This document shows positions 33,651-43,457 of a DNA stretch of 64,000 nt, one piece after another. The notes below the pieces were generated by a model. The model saw only the letters and a list, made by a program, of their open reading frames with translations. It had not been told where the DNA came from and ran no database searches. The stretch is from Intestinimonas timonensis. Lineage in GTDB: Bacteria > Bacillota > Clostridia > Oscillospirales > Oscillospiraceae. Where the stretch lies: the NCBI RefSeq assembly GCF_900626145.1, contig NZ_LR130817.1, forward strand, positions 1,741,130-1,805,129, in the 5' to 3' direction. The translations under genes and the position numbers were made by a program. Each line of letters starts with the position of its first letter. Position 1 is the first letter of the stretch.

Positions 33651-33664
33651 CTAAATTATCGTTT
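33651..33664 (-). repeat. hsdS inversion site 4
   Basis: Reverse complement of TAAACGATAATTTA, 4 bases after the stop of the full-length hsdS. The preceding CTCTAAGCCGC mirrors the sequence after site 1. It is only 22 bases before the next gene. Confidence 0.85.
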
Positions 33665-33685
33665 ACCTGATTTGGAGGTTGTACC

Positions 33686-34045
33686 ATGTTTGATAGAGTT
33701 CAGGAGAGCTTGAAAAAAAGCAAAGACGAGCGCCAGAAAAAGCGTCTTGAAAAGGAACGGGTTCGTCTTGAGAAAGCCGCAGCAGAAGCAGTTCGTGAGA
33801 AAGAGCGGCTTCAACAGGAGGCGGAAAAGATACAGGCCGAAAAAGACCGTCTTCTCTCCCTCGATGATAAGGGGCTGATGGTAGAATTGATTCTGGCAGT
33901 GCGAGGTCTATACTCACAAATGGAGTACATTCAAAGTCAGCAGGCTTCTTTATCCGAGCGGGTTGACGATATTGAGTCGGACATCTCTTCCATCCGCAGC
34001 GATATTTCAGATTTGGAAAGCAGACTGGGCTCGTCCGATCAGTAA
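33686..34045 (+). CDS. Small coiled-coil protein
   Basis: A 119-residue, highly charged coiled-coil protein. Residues 5-55 are rich in Lys/Glu/Arg (LEKERVRLEKAAAEAVREKE), and residues 85-115 form a second heptad stretch. No catalytic motif. GGAGG before the ATG. It lies between hsdS and a DUF262 gene in the restriction operon and could be a scaffold or regulator of the complex; this is inferred from position. Confidence 0.65.
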   Translation: MFDRVQESLKKSKDERQKKRLEKERVRLEKAAAEAVREKERLQQEAEKIQAEKDRLLSLDDKGLMVELILAVRGLYSQMEYIQSQQASLSERVDDIESDISSIRSDISDLESRLGSSDQ

Positions 34046-34068
34046 AACTCAATGAAGGAGGCACAGAC

Positions 34069-35892
34069 GTGATTATTTCACCACAATCTCTTGATACAAA
34101 CCTAAGTCAGCTTTTAGCGGAGGTTAAGTCCGGCTCAATGCAGTTGCCGGAGTTTCAGCGCGACTGGACTTGGGATGATAACCGAATTAGAGGAATTATC
34201 GCCAGTTTGTCGCAAGGCTACCCTATGGGTGCCATTATGCGGCTACAATACGGTAATCCGGACATTCAATTCAAATACCGTACAATTACGGGCGTAAAAG
34301 GCGTCTCAGTAAAGCCGGAGCATTTGATTCTTGATGGACAGCAGCGACTTACTTCCATCTATCAGGCAACATCCTCTAAAGAGCCGGTCTCGACCAAAAC
34401 AGAAAAAGGCAAGGCTATTAAGCGTTATTACTATCTCTCAATGGAGAAGTGCCTCGACGATGATGAGGATCGTTTTGATGCAGTCTTGTCTATTCCGGAA
34501 GACCGTAAGATCAAAGAAAACTTTGACCGTGATGTGAAGCTCGATCTCTCCACCAGAGAGTATGAATACGAGAACAAGCTGTTTCCGGTCAATATTGTGT
34601 TCGATAGCAACGCCGTTATGGACTGGTTCATGGGCTACATGACGCACTATGGAATGAAGCCGGAAGCAATGGACGAGTTCAAGCGTTTTCAGGCGGATGT
34701 GCTGAATACAATTTCCGGGTATAAGCTGCCCGTGATTACGCTGGACAAGTCCACGCCGCGAGAGGCGGTATGCAAGGTGTTTGAGAACGTCAATACCGGC
34801 GGTGTTCCTCTCACGGTGTTTGAGCTTGTTACCGCAACTTATGCCACAAGAGACTTTGACCTGAGAAAAGACTGGGTGCAGTGTCGAAATGCCATTTGTG
34901 GCTTCGGTGACACACTGAGAACAGACCTGTTCGATGGGATTGATGAGACTACATTCCTGACAACTGTATGCCTCTATACAAGCTATTTGAACAAGCAATC
35001 TGGAAAGACAAACACAATCTCCTGCAAAAAGAAGGATGTTCTGGGACTTCCTTATGAATCGTACATAGCGAACCGGGATGTAGTGCTGTCTGGGTTCAAA
35101 ATAGCAAAGGAGTTTCTTCTTCGGGATCAGTGCGTTTTCCGTCAAAGAGATTTGCCCTATACAACGCAGTTGATTCCACTTGCGGCAATCTGTGCTGTTC
35201 TCGGAAAATCCAAATGCAATGAACCAAACACAATTAAAACGCTCTCTCGGTGGTATTGGTGCGGGATTCTGGGTGAGATGTACGGTGGGGCTAATGAAAC
35301 CCGGTATGCCTACGACATTGAGGACATGGTTGAAGAGGTTAACGGACGTCCAAATGCGATGCACACGATCAACAGCGCAGTCTTTTCTTCTACGCGGCTG
35401 CTGACCCTTCAAACCCGTTTGAGTGCGGCATATAAGGGAATTATGGCTCTTCTCTACAAAGAGAAATGCCGTGATTTTATGAACAACACGACGATTGACA
35501 TTGTGAACAGTATGCTTGAGTCTCCGGACATTCACCATATCTTCCCAGAGGCATATTGCGAGAAAATGGGTATCAAGCGCGAACGATATAATTCTATTAT
35601 TAACAAGACGCCGATTCTTCCAGCAACTAACCGCTCGATTGGAGGAAATGCGCCGAGTGAGTATCTGGGGGCAATTCTAAAGAAGGTTGATGGACTGACC
35701 GAGGATGAACTGCAAGCACGGGTAGAATCGCACTTTGTTGACTACGCAAAATTGAAGGCAAATGACTTTAATGGCTATTTCATTGACAGAGCGAAGAACC
35801 TTCTCAGCTTGATTGAGAAGGCAATGAATAAGCCTGTCACCGACAGAGATGCAGAAAACACGCTGGATCAGTTCGGGGCGAGTCTGGCGTAA
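34069..35892 (+). CDS. DUF262/HNH protein (GmrSD-like)
   Basis: A 607-residue protein. The N-terminal DUF262 (GmrS/ParB-like) domain includes LPEFQRDWTWDDNRI and the conserved LDGQQRLTSIYQ (about residues 88-99). The C-terminal DUF1524-like HNH nuclease has DIHHIFPEAYCEK near residue 490. Type IV GmrSD enzymes with these domains cut modified phage DNA and use NTP. GTG start with AAGGAGG. Position within a type I operon, before hsdR, suggests an added restriction activity against modified DNA, complementary to HsdR. Confidence 0.8.
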   Translation: MIISPQSLDTNLSQLLAEVKSGSMQLPEFQRDWTWDDNRIRGIIASLSQGYPMGAIMRLQYGNPDIQFKYRTITGVKGVSVKPEHLILDGQQRLTSIYQATSSKEPVSTKTEKGKAIKRYYYLSMEKCLDDDEDRFDAVLSIPEDRKIKENFDRDVKLDLSTREYEYENKLFPVNIVFDSNAVMDWFMGYMTHYGMKPEAMDEFKRFQADVLNTISGYKLPVITLDKSTPREAVCKVFENVNTGGVPLTVFELVTATYATRDFDLRKDWVQCRNAICGFGDTLRTDLFDGIDETTFLTTVCLYTSYLNKQSGKTNTISCKKKDVLGLPYESYIANRDVVLSGFKIAKEFLLRDQCVFRQRDLPYTTQLIPLAAICAVLGKSKCNEPNTIKTLSRWYWCGILGEMYGGANETRYAYDIEDMVEEVNGRPNAMHTINSAVFSSTRLLTLQTRLSAAYKGIMALLYKEKCRDFMNNTTIDIVNSMLESPDIHHIFPEAYCEKMGIKRERYNSIINKTPILPATNRSIGGNAPSEYLGAILKKVDGLTEDELQARVESHFVDYAKLKANDFNGYFIDRAKNLLSLIEKAMNKPVTDRDAENTLDQFGASLA

Positions 35893-35908
35893 AAGGGAGT
35901 GACAAACT

Positions 35909-38900
35909 ATGGCAGGATATTTTACAGAATCAAATTACGAGAACGCTGTCTTGCAGCTTCTCAATGAAGAACTGGGCTATAACTATATCTATGGACCGGA
36001 CGTGGAGCGCGATTATCACTCGCCGCTTTATGAGGATGTTCTGCTACCTTCCTTGCAGCGGATCAACAAGAACCTGCCTATGGATGCTCTGACGGAGGCG
36101 ATCTACAAGCTCAAAAACTTTGAAACCGGAACGCTCTTGCAGAAGAACATGGTCTTTATGGACTACCTCCAAAACGGAGTCTCGGTAAAATACTATGACA
36201 AGGGCGAAGAACGCTCTACTCTTGTCTACCTTGTAGACTTCAAAAATCCTGCCAATAACGAGTTCACGGTTGCGAACCAGTGGACTTTCATTGAAAACTC
36301 CGAAAAAAGACCGGATGTGATCCTCTTTGTCAATGGTCTCCCGCTCGTCATTGTGGAGTTGAAGTCTCCGTCCCGCGAAGAAACCGACGCTTCCGCAGCA
36401 TACCGTCAGCTCCGGAACTATATGTATGAGATCCCCTCTATGTTCATTTATAATGCGGTATGTGTCATGAGCGATTTGACCACTTCAAAGGCTGGCACAA
36501 TCACTTCCGGCGAAGACCGCTTTATGGAATGGAAAACAACTGACGGCAGCTACGAGAATACGCAACACGCATCATTTGACACATTCTTTGTAGGTCTGTT
36601 TGAGAAGACCCGCTTCCTTGACATCGTGAAGAACTTTATCTGCTTTAATGTGGATGGACAGAATACTTTCAAGATACTCGCCGGGTATCATCAGTATTTT
36701 GCAGTCAAAAAGGCGATTGAGTCTACAAAACACGCAACCGTGACGGACGGTAAGGGCGGCGTCTTCTGGCATACACAGGGCAGCGGAAAATCGTTGTCTA
36801 TGGTCTTCTATGCTCATTATCTGCAAGATGCGTTAGAAAGCCCCACTATCGTTGTCATTACCGACCGCAACGATCTGGATGACCAGCTTTACGGGCAATT
36901 CGCCCGCTGCAAAGACTTTCTCCGTCAAACGCCGCAACACGCCGAAAGCCGTAAAAATCTGAAAGAGCTTCTTGCAAACAGGCAGGCAAACGGCATAATC
37001 TTCACGACCATGCAGAAGTTTGAGGAAAGCAACGAAGCTCTTTCGGAACGCCGGAACATTATCGTGATGGCTGATGAAGCGCATCGTGGGCAATATGGTC
37101 TCAATGAGAAGGTTGTGGTCAAGCAGAAGGACAACGGCGAAGTCGAGGCGAAAACCGTTATCGGCACTGCCCGCATTATAAGAGACACGCTTCCTAATGC
37201 GACCTACATTGGATTCACCGGAACACCGATCTCCACAAAAGACCGCAGTACACGAGAGGTCTTCGGTGATTACATCGACATCTATGATATGACTCAGGCA
37301 GTTGAAGATGGCGCGACCAGACCCGTCTACTACGAAAGCCGCGTTATTCACCTGAAACTCGACGAGAACACCCTCCATCTGATCGATAATGAGTATGACA
37401 TTATGGCTGACAACGCCGATCCGTATGTCATTGAAAAGAGCAAAAAGGAACTTGGTCAGATGGAAGCAATCCTCGGTGCCGACCAGACGATCAATTCCTT
37501 GGTAAATGACATTCTTGATCATTACGAGAATTACCGTGAGAATATCCTGACCGGCAAGGCGATGATCGTTGCTTATTCGCGTCCCATAGCAATGAAGATT
37601 TATAAGCGCATTCTTGAGCTACGCCCAGCGTGGACGGAAAAGATTGCAGTGGTCATGACGCAAGGCAATAACGATCCCGAAGAATGGCGTGAGATTATCG
37701 GCAACAAAGCTCATAAGGACGATATGGCGCGGAAATTCAAAGACAACAACTCTCCGCTGAAAATCGCCATCGTCGTGGATATGTGGCTGACCGGCTTTGA
37801 TGTTCCCTCCCTTGCTACGATGTATGTCTATAAGCCGATGGCTGGACACAACCTGATGCAAGCTATCGCCCGCGTCAATCGTGTCTTCAAAGATAAAGAA
37901 GGCGGTTTGGTTGTCGATTACGTCGGTATTGCGGCTGCACTGAAACAGGCAATGAACGACTATACTGCCAGAGACAAGAAGAACTATGGTGATACAGATG
38001 TAAGCAAGGCTGCATATCCGAAGTTCCTTGAAAAGCTCTCTATTTGCAGAGATTTGTTCCACGGATTCAGTTATGAGAAATTCATGACCGGAAGCGACCT
38101 CGACCGTGCAAAGCTTATCAGCGGCGGCGTGAACTTCATGCTCGGCAAGAGTGTTGCAGAGTACGATCTTCCCGACAATGAGAAGACACAGAATGTGTTT
38201 ATCAAAGAAGCTCTGCTTCTCAAGCAGGCACTTTCGCTGTGCAGCAGCTTGGTAGACGAGCAAACTCGCATGGAGGCGGCTTTCTTCGAGTCCGTAAGAA
38301 CAATGACCGTGCGCTTGGTTTCAGGCGGTACCGGAAAGAAGTTTACGCTTCCGGAAGTAAATGAGCGCATTAACGAGCTTTTGAAGCACAGCATCAAGAG
38401 CGAAGGTGTTATCAACCTCTTCTCCGATGTCCAGACTGAGTTTTCGTTGTTCGATCCGAAGTTCCTTGAAGAAGTGGCAAACATGAAGGAGAAGAATCTG
38501 GCAGTCGAACTTCTGAAAAAGCTGATTGCTGAACAAGTATCTGTTTATCGTCGTACAAACATTGTCAAATCCGAGAAGTTCTCCGAAATCATTCAGAGCG
38601 CAATGAACCGCTATTTGAACGGAATGCTGACCAACGAGGAAGTCATTCAAGAATTACTCAAGCTGGCGAAAGACATTGCCGCTGCTGCCGCCGAGGGTGA
38701 AAAACTCGGATTGACAGCGGACGAACTTGCTTTCTATGATGCTCTCACGAAGCCGCAAGCAATCAAGGACTTTTACGAGCATGACGAGCTTATTGCTATC
38801 ACGAAAGAACTGACAGATTTGCTTCGCAAAAACCAGACAATAGACTGGCAAAAGAAAGAGAGCGCAAGAGCTGGAATGCGCCGCTTGGTCAAAAGGTTGC

Positions 38901-38998
38901 TGAAAAAACACAAATATCCGCCAGAGGGTATGGATGATGCTGTCCAGACTGTCATGAGCCAGTGTGAGATGTGGACGGACAATGTAATGACCGCGTAA
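35909..38998 (+). CDS. hsdR: Type I restriction endonuclease subunit
   Basis: A 1029-residue HsdR. The PD-(D/E)xK nuclease is near the N-terminus (RPDVILF at 134-140, VELK at 149-152, followed by QLRNY). The superfamily 2 motor has Walker A TQGSGKS at about 289-295, DEAH at 389-392 and later helicase motifs (TGTPIS, ATMYVYKPMAGHNLMQAIAR). It translocates unmethylated DNA and cuts at a distance. Starts 16 bases after the DUF262 gene. Intact. Confidence 0.95.
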   Translation: MAGYFTESNYENAVLQLLNEELGYNYIYGPDVERDYHSPLYEDVLLPSLQRINKNLPMDALTEAIYKLKNFETGTLLQKNMVFMDYLQNGVSVKYYDKGEERSTLVYLVDFKNPANNEFTVANQWTFIENSEKRPDVILFVNGLPLVIVELKSPSREETDASAAYRQLRNYMYEIPSMFIYNAVCVMSDLTTSKAGTITSGEDRFMEWKTTDGSYENTQHASFDTFFVGLFEKTRFLDIVKNFICFNVDGQNTFKILAGYHQYFAVKKAIESTKHATVTDGKGGVFWHTQGSGKSLSMVFYAHYLQDALESPTIVVITDRNDLDDQLYGQFARCKDFLRQTPQHAESRKNLKELLANRQANGIIFTTMQKFEESNEALSERRNIIVMADEAHRGQYGLNEKVVVKQKDNGEVEAKTVIGTARIIRDTLPNATYIGFTGTPISTKDRSTREVFGDYIDIYDMTQAVEDGATRPVYYESRVIHLKLDENTLHLIDNEYDIMADNADPYVIEKSKKELGQMEAILGADQTINSLVNDILDHYENYRENILTGKAMIVAYSRPIAMKIYKRILELRPAWTEKIAVVMTQGNNDPEEWREIIGNKAHKDDMARKFKDNNSPLKIAIVVDMWLTGFDVPSLATMYVYKPMAGHNLMQAIARVNRVFKDKEGGLVVDYVGIAAALKQAMNDYTARDKKNYGDTDVSKAAYPKFLEKLSICRDLFHGFSYEKFMTGSDLDRAKLISGGVNFMLGKSVAEYDLPDNEKTQNVFIKEALLLKQALSLCSSLVDEQTRMEAAFFESVRTMTVRLVSGGTGKKFTLPEVNERINELLKHSIKSEGVINLFSDVQTEFSLFDPKFLEEVANMKEKNLAVELLKKLIAEQVSVYRRTNIVKSEKFSEIIQSAMNRYLNGMLTNEEVIQELLKLAKDIAAAAAEGEKLGLTADELAFYDALTKPQAIKDFYEHDELIAITKELTDLLRKNQTIDWQKKESARAGMRRLVKRLLKKHKYPPEGMDDAVQTVMSQCEMWTDNVMTA

Positions 38999-39023
38999 CT
39001 CCCCTACGAGAAAGGAGTAGATC

Positions 39024-40415
39024 ATGGGCAATTCAGTCATGTTGAATGGCGTCGAATATGCCGGAGAGCAGATTGCTTATAAAGACAGCACCTATGAGCT
39101 TGTGTCAAAGGTAGCATATCTGATCGGCGTCCCACTCCGTATTTTTCAAAATGAACACGAGCCGCCGAAGATAGAGATATACAACCGGCTTGAGCAGGAT
39201 AAAAATGCCCGCATCATTCGTAATCTATGTATTATCCGCACCGCCATTGAGCGCAATTACCGGAAAATAAATGACATCATGCGGATGGAATACCGTGGGC
39301 TTCTTTCGATGCCTGAGATCCTTCCAATGTCCAGTATGCAGCAGCTTTCAAATGACGGAATCAGCTTTATTAAAAAGTCGAGTACAAAGCTCTGCCACCA
39401 CATTATCGAGATCAACCGGCTGATTTCAGACCGCATTAACAACTGTAAAAGCCTCTTTCCAATCTGGATTAACTGGGCGTACATAAAAGAACTGTTCATC
39501 ATGCCAAACGGTTTGACAGAGGACGGAACGAAAGATGCTGCGGACATCTATTACGCAAGTCTCTCCTACTACCCCTATCAAATGTATATCAACTGGGTAC
39601 CGATGGACGAGGGTAATGTCCTCTATAATGACAAGAAGTTTGCCACCCTGCTTTATCAATGGCATTGCGACGCCTTCACGGAATACAGTAAAGTCTCCGA
39701 TGCAGGGGCTTTTGTAAAAAACAATATCTACGACTTCATAGATGACAGTGAGAAGACCGTATTGGTAGTGGACTGCGAAAACTCCGACCCGTACAAGCTG
39801 TGCGCCACGCTCAAAATCCTTGATTATGAGGTCATGCAGAAGATTACGGCGATCATTCTCTTTGACGACGTACATACCGCTACGGCATGGCGGATTCTTG
39901 AAAACTACACCCGCATCCCCGTTGAACATATCATGATTGAGCGGATTAAGCAGAACAAATCACTGGTAGACATCAAGCTCACCGCAAGAGCCTGTCAGGA
40001 ACACTACCAGAAGCAAGTGGATTCCTTCGTCATTGTCTCAAGCGATTCCGACTACTGGGGGCTGATCTCTTCCTTACCGGACGCCAGATTTCTTGTCATG
40101 ATTGAGCGGGAAAAATGTGGACCGGATATGAAGGCGGCACTTGCAGAATCCGGGATATTCTACTGCTATCTGGATGACTTCTACTCCGGCAACAGCGAGG
40201 ACATCAAGAAAAACGCACTGTTCAAGGAGATGTACCGCTGGATTGACAACTCCGTTCACCTGAATGTCAACGATATGTTTGATGCAGCTCTGCGAAACAC
40301 GAGGATCGAAATGTCTCCCGCAGAGCGGCGGCAGTTCTATGAGAAGCACATCAGGCACATGACGCTGACCATCGACGAGAACGGAAACGTCAGCATTGAA
40401 CTGAAACGCGGATAG
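39024..40415 (+). CDS. NYN/PIN-like nuclease-domain protein
   Basis: A 463-residue protein. Residues 1-230 are a helical region of unknown type. Residues about 240-360 look like an NYN (PIN-like) RNase domain: TVLVVDCENSD, then VDIKLTARACQEHYQ and SFVIVSSDSDYWGLI, which provide the spaced acidic residues of this fold. AAAGGAG 8 bases before the ATG, and only 25 bases after hsdR, so it is co-transcribed with the restriction genes. The DinG-like helicase follows in the same run. Suggested role: RNA or DNA cleavage in defence, inferred. Confidence 0.6.
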   Translation: MGNSVMLNGVEYAGEQIAYKDSTYELVSKVAYLIGVPLRIFQNEHEPPKIEIYNRLEQDKNARIIRNLCIIRTAIERNYRKINDIMRMEYRGLLSMPEILPMSSMQQLSNDGISFIKKSSTKLCHHIIEINRLISDRINNCKSLFPIWINWAYIKELFIMPNGLTEDGTKDAADIYYASLSYYPYQMYINWVPMDEGNVLYNDKKFATLLYQWHCDAFTEYSKVSDAGAFVKNNIYDFIDDSEKTVLVVDCENSDPYKLCATLKILDYEVMQKITAIILFDDVHTATAWRILENYTRIPVEHIMIERIKQNKSLVDIKLTARACQEHYQKQVDSFVIVSSDSDYWGLISSLPDARFLVMIEREKCGPDMKAALAESGIFYCYLDDFYSGNSEDIKKNALFKEMYRWIDNSVHLNVNDMFDAALRNTRIEMSPAERRQFYEKHIRHMTLTIDENGNVSIELKRG

Positions 40416-40444
40416 CCTTGGTTTCTATTCCGGGAGGAATGTGG

Positions 40445-42493
40445 ATGGACAACAGATTCTATTTTGGATTCAATACATCGGAGGAACGGAAAAAGCGCAG
40501 AAAAGCAGAGCTGTACTCCATGAGTGAGCAAGTCAGCACCTTCTTTTGGGATGAAGCCCCGCAGCATGGATTGGAAATGCGTGAGGGGCAGCAGGATATG
40601 TCCTTTGAGATTGTGGACGCCCTCATAAACGATCAGCACTTTGCGATTGAAGCTGGCGTGGGCATTGGCAAGTCCTTCGGTTATCTTGTGCCGGTGCTGC
40701 TGTACAGCAAACGCATGAACAAGCCGGTTATCATCGCAACCTCGACCATTGCACTTCAAGAACAGCTCTGGCGCGATGTCCACACGGTAATGCCCCTTCT
40801 TGGGCTGAACAGAGATGTCATCCTCGCTAAAGGACAGACCCATTATCTCTGCAACAAACGCGCAGACGAATATATGTGTGACCCGAAAGCAGACCCACCG
40901 GACGCGCTTAAAGACGGAATCAAGCAAGGGTATGAGGAACGCAAGGATTTTCCGGAGGTTTTGCCGCAAGGCGTCTGGGACAAGATAAACGTGCAGCGGT
41001 TCAGCATGAAGAATTGCGGCTCCTGTGAAAAGAAGTGCAAGTATTACAAAGTCCGCGCAGCATTGAAGTTTACGGATGGAGTGGTACTGTGCAATCAGGA
41101 TTTTCTAACCCAGCATCTCATGAAACTCCGGCGCGGTCAGGACGGGCTGATTAACGCCGCCGCTGATCTGCTTGTCGTGGATGAAGCACACAACTTGGAT
41201 GATAAGGTGCGGAGTGCCACAACGGAGCGTTTCGGGGAAGGTATGCTCTTTGGAATGATTAAGAACGCATTCTATGAGCTGCGATCCTTTGACCAGAGCA
41301 GTGTGTCAGGTGAAAAGCGAGAGGCAGATAGCGCAATCATCGCCTTCTATAACTGCCTGAAAGCACAAGTCCAAAAGCAGATCAACGAGGCAGAACAGGA
41401 TATGCGCTACGCTGACCGCTTTTTCTTCGACAACAATGGCAGTGCGATTGAACTGCTTACCGAGATGAACGCCGCCATACACAACCTTTCGTCCAGCATT
41501 CAGATTTATTCCAGCATGGATTTCAGAAACAACCGTTCCTTTGCTGCCTCTGATGATCTGGATGCCGTCAGCGAGTCCCTTTCAGAGCTTCTTGACCAGA
41601 TAGACGATATGCTGATCTGGATTGAGCAGCACGGCAGCAACACGGAACTCGTCTATTGCCCTAAAAACACAAAAGAAATTGTGAGCCGCCTATACTTCAA
41701 TGGTGATGAAAGAACCATCTTGACCTCTGCCACGCTGACGAACGCCACGAGCGGGTCTCTGGAAGAACAGTATTCTTACTTTATCAGCAATACCGGCTTT
41801 CCCGCTGGTGACCGCGGCTGCTTATCCGAGCCAAAGCCTTCCCCATATCCATACGATGAACACGCCATGATCTACTATTGCGACGATCTCCCGCACCCGA
41901 CCAGAGAACATGAAGCCTTCATTGAAAAGGGTGTGGAGCGACTGCTTGAGATCCTGAGCATTTCCAACGGAAAGGCACTCGTGCTGTTTACGGCAAAGAC
42001 CGACATGGAAGAGGTCTACTCCATTCTCAGTGAGAAAAATCTTCCGTACAAAATCTTGATGCAGCAGCCGGGATCGTCGCAGGACAAGGTGCTGAATGAG
42101 TTTAAGGAAGATACGAACTCCGTGCTTCTGGGGACGGGTGCATATTGGGAAGGTATCAGCATTGAAGGAAAAAGCCTTTCCAATGTCATCATTTTCCGGC
42201 TTCCGTTTCCTGTCCCCGATCCAATTATCGAGTATAAGTGTTCCGTTGCTAAGGATGCCCTGATGGATGTTCGTGTTCCCGAAATGATTATCAAGCTCAA
42301 GCAGGGCATCGGGCGATTGATCCGTAATTTCACAGACACCGGCATTGTCTGCATCATCGACCGAAGACTGCGGGATGAGCCGACTGAACGCTATCATGAC
42401 ATTACATGGGACTCCCTGCCTATCAAAAATCGGACAAGCAGTTTGGAGGAACTGAGGAAGTTTTACGAAGGGCTGCCATCAGCCAAGGAATGA
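40445..42493 (+). CDS. DinG/XPD-like iron-sulfur helicase
   Basis: A 682-residue superfamily 2 helicase of the DinG/Rad3 type. Walker A region IEAGVGIGKSFGYLVPVLL (about residues 69-87), an iron-sulfur cysteine cluster (YLCNKR, NCGSCEKKCKYY), DEAH in LLVVDEAHNLDD and the C-terminal motifs (ILTSATLT, LLGTGAYWEGISIEG, GIGRLIRNFTDTG). The ATG at 40445 with CGGGAGG is preferred over an upstream start. Host DinG resolves R-loops; versions in islands often serve in defence or plasmid functions. Confidence 0.85.
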   Translation: MDNRFYFGFNTSEERKKRRKAELYSMSEQVSTFFWDEAPQHGLEMREGQQDMSFEIVDALINDQHFAIEAGVGIGKSFGYLVPVLLYSKRMNKPVIIATSTIALQEQLWRDVHTVMPLLGLNRDVILAKGQTHYLCNKRADEYMCDPKADPPDALKDGIKQGYEERKDFPEVLPQGVWDKINVQRFSMKNCGSCEKKCKYYKVRAALKFTDGVVLCNQDFLTQHLMKLRRGQDGLINAAADLLVVDEAHNLDDKVRSATTERFGEGMLFGMIKNAFYELRSFDQSSVSGEKREADSAIIAFYNCLKAQVQKQINEAEQDMRYADRFFFDNNGSAIELLTEMNAAIHNLSSSIQIYSSMDFRNNRSFAASDDLDAVSESLSELLDQIDDMLIWIEQHGSNTELVYCPKNTKEIVSRLYFNGDERTILTSATLTNATSGSLEEQYSYFISNTGFPAGDRGCLSEPKPSPYPYDEHAMIYYCDDLPHPTREHEAFIEKGVERLLEILSISNGKALVLFTAKTDMEEVYSILSEKNLPYKILMQQPGSSQDKVLNEFKEDTNSVLLGTGAYWEGISIEGKSLSNVIIFRLPFPVPDPIIEYKCSVAKDALMDVRVPEMIIKLKQGIGRLIRNFTDTGIVCIIDRRLRDEPTERYHDITWDSLPIKNRTSSLEELRKFYEGLPSAKE

Positions 42494-42569
42494 TGATACA
42501 AACGGCAGTCTCTTCGGAAACATAGAGCAGCCCCCCAAAAAAACGACAATCAGAAAACGGAGGTGTATC

Positions 42570-43181
42570 ATGGTGTACAATGAAAATCTGCACGAAGAAG
42601 AACAACATCTGATCCAGCAGATCGCCGAACAAACAGAGAGAGGAAAAATCGACTGGGAACTAACAGAGTACAATCCGCTGTCCTTTCTGAATGAGGACAA
42701 GATAGACAAGAACCCAGCAGTAATCTGTCAGTCCTTCTCCTTTGAGGCGATCATCGGCGGCTCCCGTTACGAGCTTGATGTCATGGAGAATATTGATGTG
42801 CCGTCCGGTATGGGAGACTACACCATAACCTTGACGCGGGATGAAACCGAAAATTATCTTAAAATTGAGGATGCGCTTTCCTTTGACTGTGACCGCTATG
42901 AATGCACACCGGAGGAAGTCGCAGAGCGATTTGCGGACAGCCCCATTGTCCGTCTCTGCAACGCCATCATTCCTGCCACGCTTGGGCAGGAGGATTTAGA
43001 AGAGGTCTTCACATGGGCAAGGTTTTTCAACGAGACTGGCATTTCTGCAAAGCTGATGAATCATCCGCTGACCAAGCTCTGTGAAAAGCTGTTCGACGAA
43101 CACCGTCTGATGGACTTCCATCGCTGCGTCTTGGATGTGGGCTATCGAAAGTTGCTCCTAAATGAACTGGCTCATAACTAA
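42570..43181 (+). CDS. Hypothetical protein behind the helicase
   Basis: A 203-residue acidic soluble protein (MVYNENLHEEEQHLIQQIAE ... DKNPAVICQSFSFEAIIGGS ... CTPEEVAERFADSPIVRLCN). No domain recognised. CGGAGG before the ATG. It is the last gene of the plus-strand island before a strong hairpin, so it may be part of the NYN-helicase unit. Confidence 0.6.
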   Translation: MVYNENLHEEEQHLIQQIAEQTERGKIDWELTEYNPLSFLNEDKIDKNPAVICQSFSFEAIIGGSRYELDVMENIDVPSGMGDYTITLTRDETENYLKIEDALSFDCDRYECTPEEVAERFADSPIVRLCNAIIPATLGQEDLEEVFTWARFFNETGISAKLMNHPLTKLCEKLFDEHRLMDFHRCVLDVGYRKLLLNELAHN

Positions 43182-43191
43182 GACACGGAAA

Positions 43192-43234
43192 AACGCCCCC
43201 GGCACTGTGCCAGACGCACAGTGCCGGGGGCGTT
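43192..43234 (+). terminator. Strong terminator of the defence island
   Basis: A perfect 19-bp stem (AACGCCCCCGGCACTGTGC and its complement) with the loop CAGAC, 10 bases after the last stop. Little T-tract. The following stretch to 43457 holds no gene that I can support. Confidence 0.75.
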
Positions 43235-43457
43235 CCCGTTTCCAGCGATTTATTTTTCTCTCGGCAAAGGACTGTTCATAAGGTGACACTTTCCGTTTTA
43301 CGAAGCCGTGAAAATTCGATGTGTTCCGTGGAGATGTTCACTGGGCAGCATACGCCGTACACGTTTCCAATAATCACTGAGTAATGCAATGTGTATTCGC
43401 TATCGGGAAATACTTCACGGTTTTCGCAACGCTTGATTCAGGAGTGGGTTTTTTGCC

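Larger units (their letters stand above)
30704..33664. other. Invertible hsdS region (shufflon)
   Basis: Contains four copies of TAAACGATAATTTA, alternately plus (30704, 32988) and minus (31380, 33651), two N-terminal hsdS halves, two C-terminal cassettes and the tyrosine recombinase gene. Any plus/minus pair could invert. Two N-halves and two C-halves allow four full HsdS specificities plus half-length forms. Confidence 0.8.
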
